This document shows, piece after piece, positions 45,155 to 57,900 of a stretch of 64,000 bases of DNA (positions are counted from its first letter, which is position 1; every line of letters starts with the position of its first letter). The position numbers were made by a program, and so were the translations under genes. The notes beneath the pieces were generated by a model. The model saw nothing but the letters and a program-made list of their open reading frames with translations. It was not told the origin of the DNA and made no database searches. This stretch comes from Psococerastis gibbosa. Its lineage: Eukaryota; Arthropoda; Insecta; Psocodea; Psocidae. The stretch is taken from the NCBI GenBank assembly GCA_963971405.1, contig OZ020487.1, positions 37,917,039 to 37,981,038 of the forward strand. Reading direction: 5' to 3'.

Positions 45155-46013
45155 CAGCCCGATCATGGCGAGATGGGATTATTATAATACCGGAGTTTAT
45201 TCAATTGTTTTCAACAAATGAGTGCAAAATGCACGAGAAATTAAAATTATTGATATTTTTCTCTTCTTCTTCCGGCTCTACAGCCCTTGGTGGGCTTTGG
45301 CCTGCTCGACAACACTCCTCCATTCTTCTCGGTTTTGCACAACGCTCCACCATCTGGAGACTCCCAACTCGCGAAGGTCATTCTCTAACTCGTCCTTCCA
45401 GCGGTTTCTTGGCCTTCCTGGCAGTCGTCTTCCCGTCATGCTTGCTTTGTACATTTTTCGTGGCATGCGTTCTTCAGACATCCTTACAACGTGTCCCAGC
45501 CACCTTAATCGTTGTGCTTTAATGAACCTTACCATGTCTTCTCCGTTGAGAGCGGCGTCGATTTCAGCGTTGTTTCTTATACGCCATTCTCCGTACTCGT
45601 AAAGGGGTCCATATATCCTCCTTATTATCTTTCTTTCGAGTACACGTAGTTTGTTGGCATCGTTTACAGTGAGATTCCAGGTTTCCGATCCGTATGTTGC
45701 AACTGGTATTGATATATTATATTTATATATATATATTATATATATATTGATATTTTTGGAGTTTTTAATTTTTTCTCCCTTAGATGTAGACGCGTGAATT
45801 AAAATTCTTATTATACTTCGAAATTCTAGCTGTGCATTTTAATGTTTATTAGTATTTCCTTCAATTATTAAACAATGCAACTTGTATTCTAATAATTTGT
45901 TAAGTTGAGTTACCCGCGCATATTTTAATACCGTCACGTGACACCTTACTACTGCGGTATAAAAAAAATAAACCTTGGTATTATCATAATCCCAAATCGC
46001 CATGATCGGGCTG
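45155..46013. mobile_element. MITE family C copy, long type, split by a LINE
   Basis: CAGCCCGATCATGGCGAG at the left and its inverse at the right. Removing the insertion 45261-45745 plus one target repeat restores the layout seen at 24379-24736. Confidence 0.8.
45261..45745 (-). mobile_element. RTE-type LINE 3' fragment nested in a MITE
   Basis: The minus strand encodes an RTE-type reverse transcriptase C-terminus: RLRWLGHVVRMSEERMPRKM, GRRLPGRPRNRWKDEL and NREEWRSVVEQAKAHQGL. Flanking direct repeats ATTGATATTTTT at 45249-45260 and 45746-45757 are a 12-bp target duplication. The host is the MITE at 45155-46013, so this insertion is younger. Confidence 0.85.
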
Positions 46014-46458
46014 CTGAAGTTCAAAAACTTTTCACAATGTTGATACATTTGTATGGTACTTACATTTAATGAGAAAATAGTTTGTTGATACCGTTATTAC
46101 ATGCAACACTTCAGCAACTCATGTCGCAGATTTCCAGCCGGCACTGACCACTGTAATTAATTTGTGGTGCGAGTTATGCGGGGGGCCTGCCTACGCGCCA
46201 GACTGCCTGGTAGGGGCGACCCATGTGCTTAGTACCTGTCAACAAACTTTGTTTACATTTTAATGTAACTCCTTAATGGCCTAATGGGGGGCAAGGATAG
46301 CCATTGAAGCATCGTGTTATTTTTTATTTGTCTATTAGCCTATACAAGATGAAGGTTGCGATTCAACTACGTTTACGGTTATCTATTGTGAGGAAGTCTA
46401 TGTATGTTATATATGTATGTGGGTTGCTTTGTGCACAGTATCTAGACTTTGCTCGCAC

Positions 46459-46642
46459 TAGAGTTCTATATAGGAGAGATGGGGCATTCACTTCCTCCAA
46501 ATATATATTTTTGAATTTCTGAGGGCAGACGCCATGTTTTCTATATGACCTGCCATTGAAATGACGTAGCAGGTCGCCCCAAGATTAAAAAAAATATTTT
46601 TGGCAGGCTCGAATGTTCCATCTCTCCCATATAGAGGTCCGA
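46459..46642. mobile_element. Inverted-repeat MITE
   Basis: TTCTATATAGGAGAGATGGG pairs with CCATCTCTCCCATATAGAGG; GGCATTC...AAATATATATTTTTG pairs inside. Confidence 0.65.
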
Positions 46643-46887
46643 CGCCAAATCTCACATTATATATATTTTTTATTGGAGTTTCCATGAAATGTATTAAAAA
46701 TGTAGATGACTAGTTTATGCATCGTACGAGAAAAACTATCCCAACCCAACATATTTGAGAATCTTTGCAATTCTTCATTGAGAATCTTTTTTTAGATTTA
46801 TAATCCAGGTGGTAATTCTTAAGCAAAAGTGATTATTTTTACCATATGGTGTCAAATGAGTGGCTCAATCATTGATAAAAGATAAAA

Positions 46888-47097
46888 GTCAGGACATGTA
46901 GATTAGTGGTACGGACTCGGACTTTCACCCGAAAGGTTGTTGGTTCGAGTCCCACATTACCTAAATTTTTTGGCCATGCTTCGGAGGGCATGTAAAGCAG
47001 GCGGTCCCGGGCCTTTCTAGTTAAGGGTAAGAGAGGGCTTTATAGCCCTAACCCGGTAGGTTGGCTTAGTAATAGAAAAAAAAGTCCTTATTTATAA
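46888..47097 (+). mobile_element. tRNA-like SINE family 1
   Basis: Full copy: TAGATTAGTGGTACGG, B box GGTTCGAGTCC and the same body. A likely target duplication, ATAAAAGTCA/ATAAAATTCA, surrounds it. Confidence 0.82.
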
Positions 47098-48680
47098 AAT
47101 TCAATGGATTCGGATTAATTTTTTTAAAGCTTTCATAGTAACTCGAATAAAAAACAATAGAGTCGGATTTAACTTCAAACCCAGGGTTACCAAAGTCTAT
47201 CCGATAAGAAAAGATGCCGCTAATGAGGTTCATTTGTGACGTGCAGCACCAGTTGCAATGATATCAAAGCGTTGATTTTTCCATAAGCCTCAATAATAAT
47301 TTAAAATTATTTTATTTATGTATTACTTTAAAGTGATATTTTTCTATAAATCATGGAGAATATATATATATTAAATTATATGCAGCGAAATAAGGTCCAG
47401 GCATAGTAAAAATATTATAAAAAATATTAAAACAATTAATTAGGTGCTAAGAGCTTAGTTTTCACATGCAAACGGCGGCCATTTTGAATAATATGGATAT
47501 CGGTTTGTCGTCAGCGAACCTAGTGACCAAAACTGTCCCTACAGAACCTCATTGACGCGTACAGTGCGACCAGGAATTGAATATAACGAAATACTGAATT
47601 TCTTCGATGTCCTAAAATGTAGTTGTGTTTATTTGTGCATTGTAATAATGGTCCGACAGTATCACTTTAATTCTAAATCTGTTTGTTAGGAGCCAATTTG
47701 ACATCTTTAGCATCCGGTTCCTTGAAAATATCGGCCAAACTTGATAGAAAGGTGGGTGAACATCGTTGTCCAGTGCCCTCCTGATAGCAGTTTTTCCTTG
47801 CCAAATCGGACTAAATAGGTATAACCTAGAATGGAAATTCCATAAGAAAAAAAAACAATCTCTTTTTTTAATCCGCCACGTCTAAAACTTAATTTAAGCC
47901 ATATTTCAGTAATGTTCCATTCTAGGTAACTTCCCTGCTAAGACATAGGATTTTCTTTCCAGGGGGCGGGGGCCCGCCTCCCATGACCAATCTTGCGCCC
48001 CTCGCTTTGGTCAAGTTTTGTCCATTGTAAATGTGCGATTCACTGAAGAAGTAGCAAAATATTGCAATTGACAATCCTCAAAACATTCTCTTTGAATCCA
48101 AAATATTCCTGCTATAAAGTATCTTAATAGAAAGTTTATTAAGTTTTTTTAAAATAGTTAAATTTAAAATTATTTAACATCCAAGATGTGTAGACTATTT
48201 TTTTTATCTAGTTCACGCTGATTTCTGTAATGGGTTAGTAAACATAAAAAAATAGATACTCACTATCCAATGCTGAGTCATGTGGGTTTACAAGTTTGCC
48301 ATAAGGAGGATTGCCTTCTGACCACTTAAGTTATGAATGGTTTGTATGCTAGTTACCCAACTTGAATGGTAGGCGAATAAATTTTAATGGGCTACTTTTG
48401 CAATAATCTATGTTCTTGCTTCAAATTGCTAGTTTCTGTCATTGAAGTTTAATGGTACTTAAATATGAATGCCTTTTTAAGTGTGTAATGTGTTAAAGTG
48501 TGTATCTCGTATTTCAATCAGAATCGCGTCTGCTAGTGCTGTCTTTTATTTCATTTATGTGTTACATTGAGAAAGAAAAACTGGAGAGTACCAAATTTGG
48601 AGTTGAGTGAACACAAAAGTTTTTAATTTTCTTATATCTGCATTTGTAATGTAGGGATACATTATTGCCTATATTTCACT
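47098..48680. other. No feature seen
   Basis: AT-rich, no repeat family of this window recognised. Confidence 0.4.
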
Positions 48681-49067
48681 TAACATGCTACGTAGAAAAT
48701 TAGCACCCCAAAATGTGTTGTTTTTATTGACTTTTTATTTTTTAATTAATTAACAAAACAAGTTATTAAAGATTTGGCTCATGTAAGTTGTAGAAGACTA
48801 CTTCATGCATCATATAATAGGAGATATTATATGTTTGGTTTTTTAGTTTTTTCATAAAAACCAGAGGGGTTTAAAATTTTGCGTAAAATATAATTTTTGG
48901 AAAAACTACAAGACCGAAAAGTCAAAATACCCGGTTATACGATGCACAAAGTAGTATTCTACAACTTAAATGAGCCAAATTTTTAAAAATTTGCTGAGTT
49001 TTAATGAAATAAAAAATGAAAAGTATTTAATGTTGGGGTGCTAATTTTCTACGTAGTATATCCTCTA
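48681..49067. mobile_element. MITE family D copy
   Basis: Inverted ends GCTACGTAGAAAATTAGCAC; inner palindrome with TTGTAGAAGACTACTTCATG and ATGCATCATATAATA. Confidence 0.8.
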
Positions 49068-49352
49068 AAGTGTTTTTAGGTAGATGAACTCTCCTTGGCA
49101 AGAAATTTCAGAATAATAACATGTTATTAATTGCACTTTAAGCACTTGGTGTAGTTTGATGACCTATGATTGATGCGACATCTACCTTGTACTAAAAATT
49201 GGGTATTCTGTAGTTAGTAGTAACAGAGACGAAGGGTGGTGTCTGTTGCTGTTGCCCAGGTTCTTCAAGGATGATTTTGATCAGCCGCATTTTTTTCAGT
49301 TTCATTAATTTCTTTCTTAGTTTCTTAATCTGATGATATAAGAAGTCACAAT

Positions 49353-49356
<4 letters not shown>

Positions 49357-49389
<33 letters not shown>
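49357..49389. repeat. A homopolymer of about 30
   Basis: A pure A-run after AGTCACAATTTCT; it may be the tail of a retrocopy, but nothing coding precedes it. Confidence 0.6.
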
Positions 49390-49679
49390 GTGTCAAGATA
49401 ACCAGTGGTGGGTTCAGCCCTAAGGACTGGTTGAGCGTACTATTCCAACGAGAATGAATATCAACGGATGTCTCATATTACCCAAATTTACAATGGCTCA
49501 TACAACAGCATCATTCTTGTACAAATCATATTACTACTATAACGAATTCATTAGTAGTTATAATAAGTTCGCAAGGCCAAATACGAGCATAAAAGGTTAC
49601 ATTGATATATATATATATAAAACAAATACTAATGGCAATGTAACTAATACTAGTATTATATCATGATTGTAATAAAATG

Positions 49680-49808
49680 AATAAAGTTTAAACTGTACTC
49701 TGTAGGGTGTATCCCGGACGCCTCTATGAAGGCATGGGAGCCCTAATTGTATTTTTGTCTAATTATTGTATTTGTTGGAAATAAAGAATTGTTATTATTA
49801 TTACTATC
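49680..49808 (+). mobile_element. LINE 3' end (CR1-like tail)
   Basis: Sequence running GGCATGGGAGCCCTAATTGT, then AATAAAGAATTG followed by ATT repeats, is typical of a CR1/jockey-type 3' end. No reverse transcriptase is visible upstream. Confidence 0.5.
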
Positions 49809-50204
49809 GTACAACTACTAAGCTACTTCTCTATTACTTGCGTAACAGCTTCAGTTATTTTCCAATGACCAACCATATGGGGCCCTCCACTATGCTCACT
49901 CATATAAACTACGAGTACTTGGATTGTGAGGTCTCCCTATAGGGAGAAAGGAAATTATATTGTGCTTGTTCATCGTGTCTTAATTAATTTTGATTCGATT
50001 TCAACACCACTCCAATAAGACGCATACAGTGTATTCCTGTTGTCACTGCCAATTAGTTGAAACAAATAAAGTCACTCGTTTAAATTGTGATCTTAATACA
50101 ACATGTTGGTGCTATAAAGTCAGGCAATTATTTGTAATGAAGAAGTAAGAAATTTAAGACTGCTTCAATGATTTTCATGAACACTCTATTACATATTTCT
50201 GTTC

Positions 50205-50573
50205 AGAGGATAAGCTACGTAGAAAATTGGCACCCAAAAAATTAAATACTTTTCATATTTTGTTTCATTAACTCAGCAAGTTATTAAAGATTATGACGTA
50301 TTTAACTTGTAGAAGACTACTTCGTGCATCATATAATCGGGTATTTTTACATCTCGGCTTTGCAGTTTTTCCAAAAATTCTAGATTTTAGTCTCCAATGG
50401 TTTTTATGAAAGAACTAAGGTACCAAAAATTCAATATTTCCTATTACATGATGCATGGAGTAGTCTTCTAAAACTTACATGAGCCAAATCTTTAATAACT
50501 TCATTTGTTAATAAAAAATTAATAAAAACAACAAATTTTGGGGTGCTAATTTTCTACATAGCATGTCCTCTTA
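50205..50573. mobile_element. MITE family D copy
   Basis: Ends AGAGGATAAGCTACGTAG and CTACATAGCATGTCCTCT, same inner palindrome as 48681-49067. Confidence 0.82.
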
Positions 50574-50613
50574 AATTATTCAATTTCAAATTCAAGAAAT
50601 TTGTAATTACCTA

Positions 50614-51236
50614 TTAAGAGTGTGCAGCCCGTAGGAAATTGGCAGCCCGAAATTTAATACTTTTTATTTTTTATTTAATTAACTAAGCATGTTATTAAAG
50701 ATTTAGCTCATTAAAGTTGTAGAAGACTACTTCATGCATCATATAATACGATATTTTTAATTTTCGAAAATGTAGTTTTTTTTCAAAACGAAACAATAAC
50801 TTTTCACGTATAATCGATTTTATAAAAAAAAACTACAATTTCGAAAACTTACTTACTTTACTTTTTCGTGTCCGGAGTAGAGACTTCTTGTTTCTGATCT
50901 CAGCCAAACCGGCGCCATCGTCGGTGCATGCACAAAAGAAGAGGAAGGTCTCTTCTCGGTGGTGAAAGGATTAGCCGCTAGATGTTTCCACTTAACGTTG
51001 CCCGGGGTACGCCTCATCGGTTTTTGTCCTCTGTATAAAACCGATCTTCGTGGAGGCTCCTTTCTTGTACCCGAAAACTAAAAATACCTTATAATATATG
51101 ATGCATGAAGTAGTCTTCTGCAAATAAAATGAGCCAAATCTTTAATAACTTGCTTTGTTAATTAAATAAAAAAATAAACAGTATTAAATTTCGGGCTGCC
51201 AATTTCCTACGGGCTGTACACTCTTAAATTTATTGC
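50614..51236. mobile_element. MITE family D variant carrying a nested insertion
   Basis: Ends TAAGAGTGTGCAGCCCGTAG and inverse. The hairpin loop is split by about 230 bp (next entry). Confidence 0.8.
50848..51077. mobile_element. Short retroelement-like insertion in family D MITE
   Basis: Flanked by CGAAAACT on both sides, an 8-bp target duplication. It begins TTACTTACTTTACTTTTTCG and is GC-richer than its host; it may be an RTE/SINE tail. No coding is seen. Confidence 0.55.
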
Positions 51237-51714
51237 TATGTAACCAGCTTATTCATATATTGATTATTGATAGCCAAAGTAAAGTCTATAACCTTGAAAA
51301 TTTGTCCAGTCGAAATTATTAAAATGAAACAACTATCGGAAAGAGGAACATTTAAGCCCGTTTAATATTGTACGCGAAGTTGGCGTATTAATTACATGAA
51401 TGGACAGGTATTTTTGGTTTGCGTAGGTGTCGTAGTTGGTGTTAGGAAGAGCCTTGTCAGAAGTTGATACAGCGCATACATAACGCCTAATTCAAAGTCA
51501 AAGTTGAAGGTGTTTGTGTAATGGATACAATCGTTAAATTAAGTTTTTAGTAGTCGGACTTCCAAAACCCCACTGGGACTAAATCGGTTATTCCCGGTAG
51601 TGACGAGGCTAGTTGTAGTTGTAAAATTTTAAGATGTCATAGTAATCGGGGTATCATATTGTTCAACAGTAATAAATAACTAAATAACACCTTGTTTTGA
51701 AATGTTCACATTAT

Positions 51715-51960
51715 TGCACTGGCGAACTTCTTCTTCTTCAAGTTATAGCCGGATGGCTGGTCGGCAGCAACATGTGACTTCGATGCCTCCACTCCCCTCG
51801 ATCCTGGCACGCTCTCTTCAGCTCCACGTATGTCTTGGCCCCTACATCCTCCATAACTTGCTGCAGATAATCGTTTCATGGGCGCCCAGGTCGGTTTACG
51901 CCTTCTATTGTTCCCTCTATGATGCGAACTATGAACCCTGATAGTCCAGGCTGCAGATAT
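51715..51960 (-). mobile_element. RTE-like LINE 3' fragment
   Basis: The minus strand reads VMEDVGAKTYVELKRACQDR then GEWRHRSHMLLPTSHPAIT before a stop, the usual C-terminus of RTE reverse transcriptases, followed by a GAAGAAGAAG-type tail. Confidence 0.7.
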
Positions 51961-52032
51961 GCTGCGTAAAAAGAAACCAATTTTCTTGGCCCAATCAACC
52001 CTTTATCTTCGCTGTTCTCGCAAAAGACCGTA

Positions 52033-52248
52033 TGTCAAGACATGTAGCGTAGTGGTACGAACTCTGACTTTCACCCGAAAGGTTGTTGGTTCGAGTCCCA
52101 CACTGGCTACATTTTCTGGCCATGCTTCGGAGGGCTAGTAAAGGAGGCGGTCCCGGGTCTTCCTTGTTGAGTGTAAGAGAGGACTCTATAGCCCTAACTC
52201 CGCTAGGTTGGCTTAGTAATAGAAACAACAAAAAGTCCTTATTTATTT
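52033..52248 (+). mobile_element. tRNA-like SINE family 1
   Basis: Full copy with TAGCGTAGTGGTACG and GGTTCGAGTCC; probable flanking repeat TATGTCAAGA/TATGTCGAGA. Confidence 0.82.
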
Positions 52249-54690
52249 ATGTCGAGAAAATCTGATTATCTGTTTTTGGTCTAGTTGGAAAGATGTTGTG
52301 AAGACACACATTTTGCAGAAGGTCCTATGTCAAGGCAAAAATCCTGCAGTGACTGAACTCTATTTGAAAAAGGACGAATTTAGACACATCGATAATAGAA
52401 GCTATTGTTTTTTTCGCCTCCTGAAAGGTAGGGGTGTCTCGACATACGGCCTTTTGCATGAACAGCGACGATACAGTATGTGCCTTTTCTTCACAGGTGG
52501 GCGATAAAAGCCCCTGCTGACCACAACAAATCAAATAGTTTTTTGTACTCCCATAAGGGTTTGTCCTCTAACCCTCTACGTATGCCTCGCCTTTTAGTTG
52601 GAGACTCTTGTATTGACTATTGACACAATTTATGCCACCAGGCAAGGTCGCCTACAGCGCCTGACTCGTCGTGGTTAACCTTTGACCCGACCCTGCGGAA
52701 TGTTTAGTTTATAGATTGTTCCGATCCGGCGACTCTGCTGGGATTGTTTCTCAGACAGTAGTTAAATCTCGTCTTCGGCTTTGGAATGGATCGGACGTTT
52801 GAATTAATTATGCATAATTAAGCGACATAAAGGTGATTCCACTCTCTTTGCTAATGTCAAGTGCCACATAAACATATTGTAAACAAATCATGACTGCTAA
52901 CTTAGTGGTAGGCTTTTATTTTTTAGTTATTTCCCGATGCGAGTGCAATTGTTTCACGGACGTCTTTGTGTGGGCTCCAGACTAGCAAGATGGCCTTCCG
53001 CGGCTCAGTGTAATCAACGATTCCGCAGTTGTAACCGAGCTTATGCGGGTGAAAATCGCCATTAGTCAGACACGGTTAAAATTAAGATATTCAGAATACC
53101 ACCTATCTCAGACATATCATAGATTCCCATAGTTGTGACCCGAGGTCAAGTGCCCAGGGCTTCTGCGCCTGTAGTTCTATTGCCAGCCCTGCCTGTTGAA
53201 TTCGTATTTTTTTTTTTCATTTTCCGATAAGTCCTCTTTTATGTTTGCAACCCCAAAACAATTTATAATGAGGAGGTTGTATCTTCAACCAACGTTAGTT
53301 AAATGCCAGTGTTATATACATACTGTATATCATATAATACTGCAATATATTGGATAAAGCTTTGCCTTTTTGCAATAAAGTAAGCTCACAGGCCTGTTTG
53401 GTTCGATAGTTGTCTAGCTGTGCTAACCTGTCTAGCAATATGAATTTTGTCAAGAAGAGCATATAAGTAGAAGATTTAGAGGGGACTGCACTTGTCGGGG
53501 CTTGTTAAGCGATTAAGACGACGCCCCAGTTAGGCGTAGATCGTGGGTTCAAACACCGCTAAGTCCAGTTTTTTTCCATATCCTCTAATTTCGGCTAGAT
53601 GCTATTGTGACTATCTCTACCTGAACAAGGTCCGAACTGAACCACAGGCGGCGATACCCCCAGCGCAGAGTTACTAACTTCTTAAAAAATGTATTGAATA
53701 ATGAAGATCCGCCGCACCTACAGGTATGTTATCAAGTGGGCGTCTTTGGTCATCGTCCACCCATATTGACACAGGTATTACCGTAATCAATGCCGAACGC
53801 CTCCGGCTACGATCATCTCCGCTGTGGCCTTAACCCTATAGATAACTTATTGAAGGCTCTTGCCAGCTGTTATGATGTTCTGGGGTGATCTCATGCGCCC
53901 AGGTATAGGAACTAACGGATCGATTGTTCCATGTGCCTATGAGGGAGTTACGACCTTTAGCCTGGTTACCTAATGATGCCTTAGAAGTCATATCAATTGA
54001 TTTTTACTTGTTTGCGACTTGTTTAGTTTTATCCAGCGCCGACCTCTCGCCGTTGGCGGCGTATTGTTCTATTTTCCCTACACAACGGCCTATCTTTAAA
54101 ATTGATTCTATAAAAAAAAAACCTCAGATGGTACGGATATGATTCCGTTCTAGTTTGAAGCAGTTGAACGATCCATCTTGTGGAATAATGGTGGGAAAGG
54201 ATAGGGTTATTAAAATTCAAGGTAATTCATGATTTTGTGAGTAATTATTAATGTTAACATTCATATCATTTCATAGCGTTTTCAGTCTTGCACACAAGAT
54301 ATTGTTATTTTATTGTACTTGAGATCGGCCAAATAAATGTTCAAGTTATTTTTTGTAGTAGAATCAGACTCCACTCGAATCAAATTATTATTTTATATCG
54401 GTTGAACACATCTAGAGGCATGTTTGACTTGTGAATTCACAACTGATCATAACAGATTCATCTCATATTTAACATATCATATGCCAATTGTTGTTTTCCG
54501 CCTTAGCATTTTACAATTCATTCCATAATATACTGTAGGTTTTTCGATGAAGTTGGGAGAGCTCAAAGGTGACGTGCTCAGTGTAAACTTCAAAAATTTC
54601 TGCGTTAAACTTGTGCCTTTACCTGCTCCTAAACACATTTGGCCCTATATCATTATGCTTCCACCAGTTTATATCATCACTGGAGTCGGA
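52249..54690. other. Unassigned; 3' flank of the RR-1 gene
   Basis: 53498-53570 has a tRNA-like B box (GGGTTCAAACACC) without a full cloverleaf. 54308-54313 carries the likely polyadenylation signal of the RR-1 gene on the minus strand. Confidence 0.35.
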
Positions 54691-54694
54691 CGAA

Positions 54695-54933
54695 TTATCC
54701 GCTCTTGTAGTAGGCTTGGTTCTGCCGCTGTAGCTGATCTCTTTGAAGTTGCCTGTTGTTGACAGATGGAGCCGCGGCCGCCGGCGCCTGGTACGCGCCC
54801 GAGTTGTCGGCTCGAACGTAGTTACTGGCCAAGCTGGGAATGTTTTGGGTTCTTGCGATCAAGTCGAGGGAAGCTTGGATTTCTGGGGGGATGGGAGGGG
54901 ATGTTGGCAAATGTGCACCTTGTGGTCTGAAAC
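54695..54933 (-). CDS. RR-1 cuticle gene exon 4
   Basis: The acceptor CTGTTTCAG is at 54934-54942. The exon encodes [19 protein letters not shown], then an Ala/Gln/Asn-rich tail and TAA. A tandem array copying this acceptor lies immediately upstream (54909-55250). Confidence 0.92.
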
Positions 54934-57900
54934 CTGAAACAGATGGTACAATAAGAATTCAAAATGTGCACCTTGTGGTCTCAAACCCGAAACAGATGGT
55001 ACAATAAGAATTCAGAATGTGCATCTTGTGGTCTCAAACCCGAAACAGATGGTTCAATAATAATTCAGAATGTGCACCTTGTGGTCTCAAACCCGAAACA
55101 GATGGTTCAATAAGAATTCAGAATGTGCATCTTGTGGTCTCAAACCTGACACAGATGGTACAATAAGAATTCAGAATGTGCATCTTGTGGTCTCAAACCT
55201 GACACAGATGTTACAATAAGAAAATAGAATGTTCGATTGTTGGTCTCATCAGTACTCAACCAATGCAGTACCTCAGCGCGCCTATTACATATTTCACTTC
55301 AAAATTGATTAACCGGCAATAATGACCGGTTTCGATCCCATTGACACCACGAGAACATAGTATGTTTTAACTTACGGTTTTGATGGTAAATTACTATAGG
55401 CCATAAAATTCATATTTAATGCGTGTGGTGTGGTGTCGCAATACGTAAAGTTAATTTTAATTTTTTTATTATAAAAAATTATTCGCATGCAAACAATTCA
55501 ATGTATGTATCCGAATAACCTCTTCAGTCGCCTCTGTAGGTAAATACCTATGTTGAGTTACGACAAGTGACCGATCGCATGATGCGTAGAGACTCGCACA
55601 AGTACGAACAAACGAACAAGCTACCACTATGCCATCGAAGTCCTTACGTTATTTACTGTATATGTGCTATGTGCTAGGCAGCCGCTTTGCCATGGCTTTA
55701 CCACACCACCCCCCCCCCCCCCCCCCCGAAATGAAATGGCTTGACACTAGATAGAATCGCTTTTTGAGAAGAAAAATAGAAACTACTATGTAATATCCAA
55801 TGAAATTTCAGAACCCCCCCCCCAAAAAAAAAAAAAAAAACCTGACTACGGCCTTGATGGTGACGTTCCCGTTAAAAAGGTTGTCGCTGTGTTTTTTTTA
55901 TTTGTAAAAACAAGGTTAATCGCATACAAACAATTTAATGAACGTAACCGATGGACCTCTTCAGTCACCTCTGTAAGTTAGTACTGGTTTTGAGTTACGA
56001 CACGTCTCCGTTCGCATGGCCTGTAGAGACTCGCACAAATACATGCACGCTACCATCTTACCCGTTCTTTTCAGCTTAAAAGGGTGCGTCCGTAATATCC
56101 TTAAGTTAGGTATGCGACACGGCGCTGGAACGTGCGAGCGTTACATTATGTCTCCATGTTATGGACTACCCTTATGCACAGAGTGAGTATTTTGTAGGCT
56201 TGCTGGGAAATGTACTTACCATTCTCATCGGCAATGTATGTGAGATGAATAGGGGTGCCGTCGTCAGCAGTGTATGAGAAACTGCCCTGTGCTACCTGGG
56301 CTTCCTGGCCCTCAACCCCTGCGTTCTTCAGGTATCCCTGCTCTTCGGCCTGGATCCCATTGCCAGTCTCGTAACTGAAAAGTAATTACTGATTAATAGA
56401 GAGGTTGAAATAGGTGTCCGATAAGCTATGTGGCAGTTACCGTGTTGGCGACACAATTAGCCACCATTACGAAAAGCAATAGGCCCCATCGGTTGGAAGT
56501 TATTGGTATTGGCCTGTGACATACTGGCGCATAACATTCCTTCTTAAAAGAGGATATGTCACGTAGGAAATTGGCACCCCAAAATTAAATACTTTTCATT
56601 TTTTATTTAATTAACTCAGCAACTTATTAAAAATTTGTCTCATGTTAGTTGTAGAAGACTACTTCGTGCATCATATAAACAGGTATTTTTATTTTTCGGC
56701 TTTGTAGTTCTTCCATAAATCCCAGAATACGCGAAATTTCTGCCCTGTCTGTTCTGGTATTAATGGAAGAACTAAGGTACCAAAAATTTGATATTTCCTA
56801 TTATATGATGCATGAAGTAGTCTTCTACAACTTCCATGAGCCAAATCTTTAATGACTTGCTTTGTTAATTTAAAAAAAAAGTCAATAAAAGCTACAAATT
56901 TTGGGGTGCTCATTTTCTACGTAGCATGTCCTCTTTATGTCGGCGCACTTTGGCCTGGTGCCCCAGCACTGACGTTTTTGGCGATTTATGAAATGACTGG
57001 TTATATATTATTAAATTTTATCAGTTGTAGCTTCACTTAGTAACATTATTGGGATTTTTTTTGCCTTACCTGAAAATTTTGAAGGGGCAGCTGTACGAAC
57101 CGCCACTGACCACAATCCATGCTGAGGAGTTGGTCTTTCGTTTTCCTCCCTTCTAGTAGTAGTGTTCGTCGGGTTAATAACGACTTAGGCCTCATTTGGG
57201 CCCATAGAGCGACCCCGACTTGACTGTCCTATGCCAGCGCATAGGACAGTGGACCTCCTGATTATAGTGGATTCCGAACCAATTGGGAAACACAGTGAAG
57301 TCACACGATTAGTTCGGAGGTGACCAGGACAAGTCCTACCATGTTTCCCTACCGGCACTGTGCACACGACCAAGTTATCTGCAGCTTTGAATCTGCTCTG
57401 GTCCGCTGGATTCAACATGGTATGGCGGCCGGTTCCCTTCTAGTAAGATATAGTACTCACCTCCATTGATAGGAACCATCAGGGTTTATGACGTTTTCTT
57501 GCCTTAGAATTGGAATTGGGGTTGTATCTTGTCTATATTGTGGAGCAGCGTTTGCTAATGCCACTAGGGCTAAACAACTTACCTAAAAGGATAAAAATTA
57601 TTATAAAATGAGTATACTATTTTTCGGTGGTTGTATTGTTATTAGGTTCTCTTCAGAAAGCAGAGACATCATTAATGTTATTTATTAATGCCCTAATTAC
57701 ACACTCTATTGGTTGATCGAAGAAATATTTGGAATATTTTGCTAAAGTATACGATTTGAATCTGAATTTAGGCATTAGACCTTATAGACCCATATTTATT
57801 GGATGTATAGGGGGGATTTAATAATAATTGAATAATAATTTATAAATTTACATGTATAATGAGTGCAAATAAATCATACTAGCGCCTGTAGGTTTATGAT

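Noticed and set aside
45205..45602. Plus-strand frames of 85-126 codons
   Set aside because: They are shadows of the minus-strand RTE reverse transcriptase fragment.
49454..49666. 70-codon frame before the LINE tail
   Set aside because: Asn/Tyr/Lys/Ile composition expected of AT-rich DNA; no reverse transcriptase motif.
53498..53575. tRNA-like segment with a GGGTTCAAACACC box
   Set aside because: No consistent acceptor stem or anticodon arm could be folded; probably a SINE head or chance.
54909..55250. CRISPR-like array
   Set aside because: The units are directly adjoining with no unique spacers, and the DNA is eukaryotic; it is a tandem duplication.
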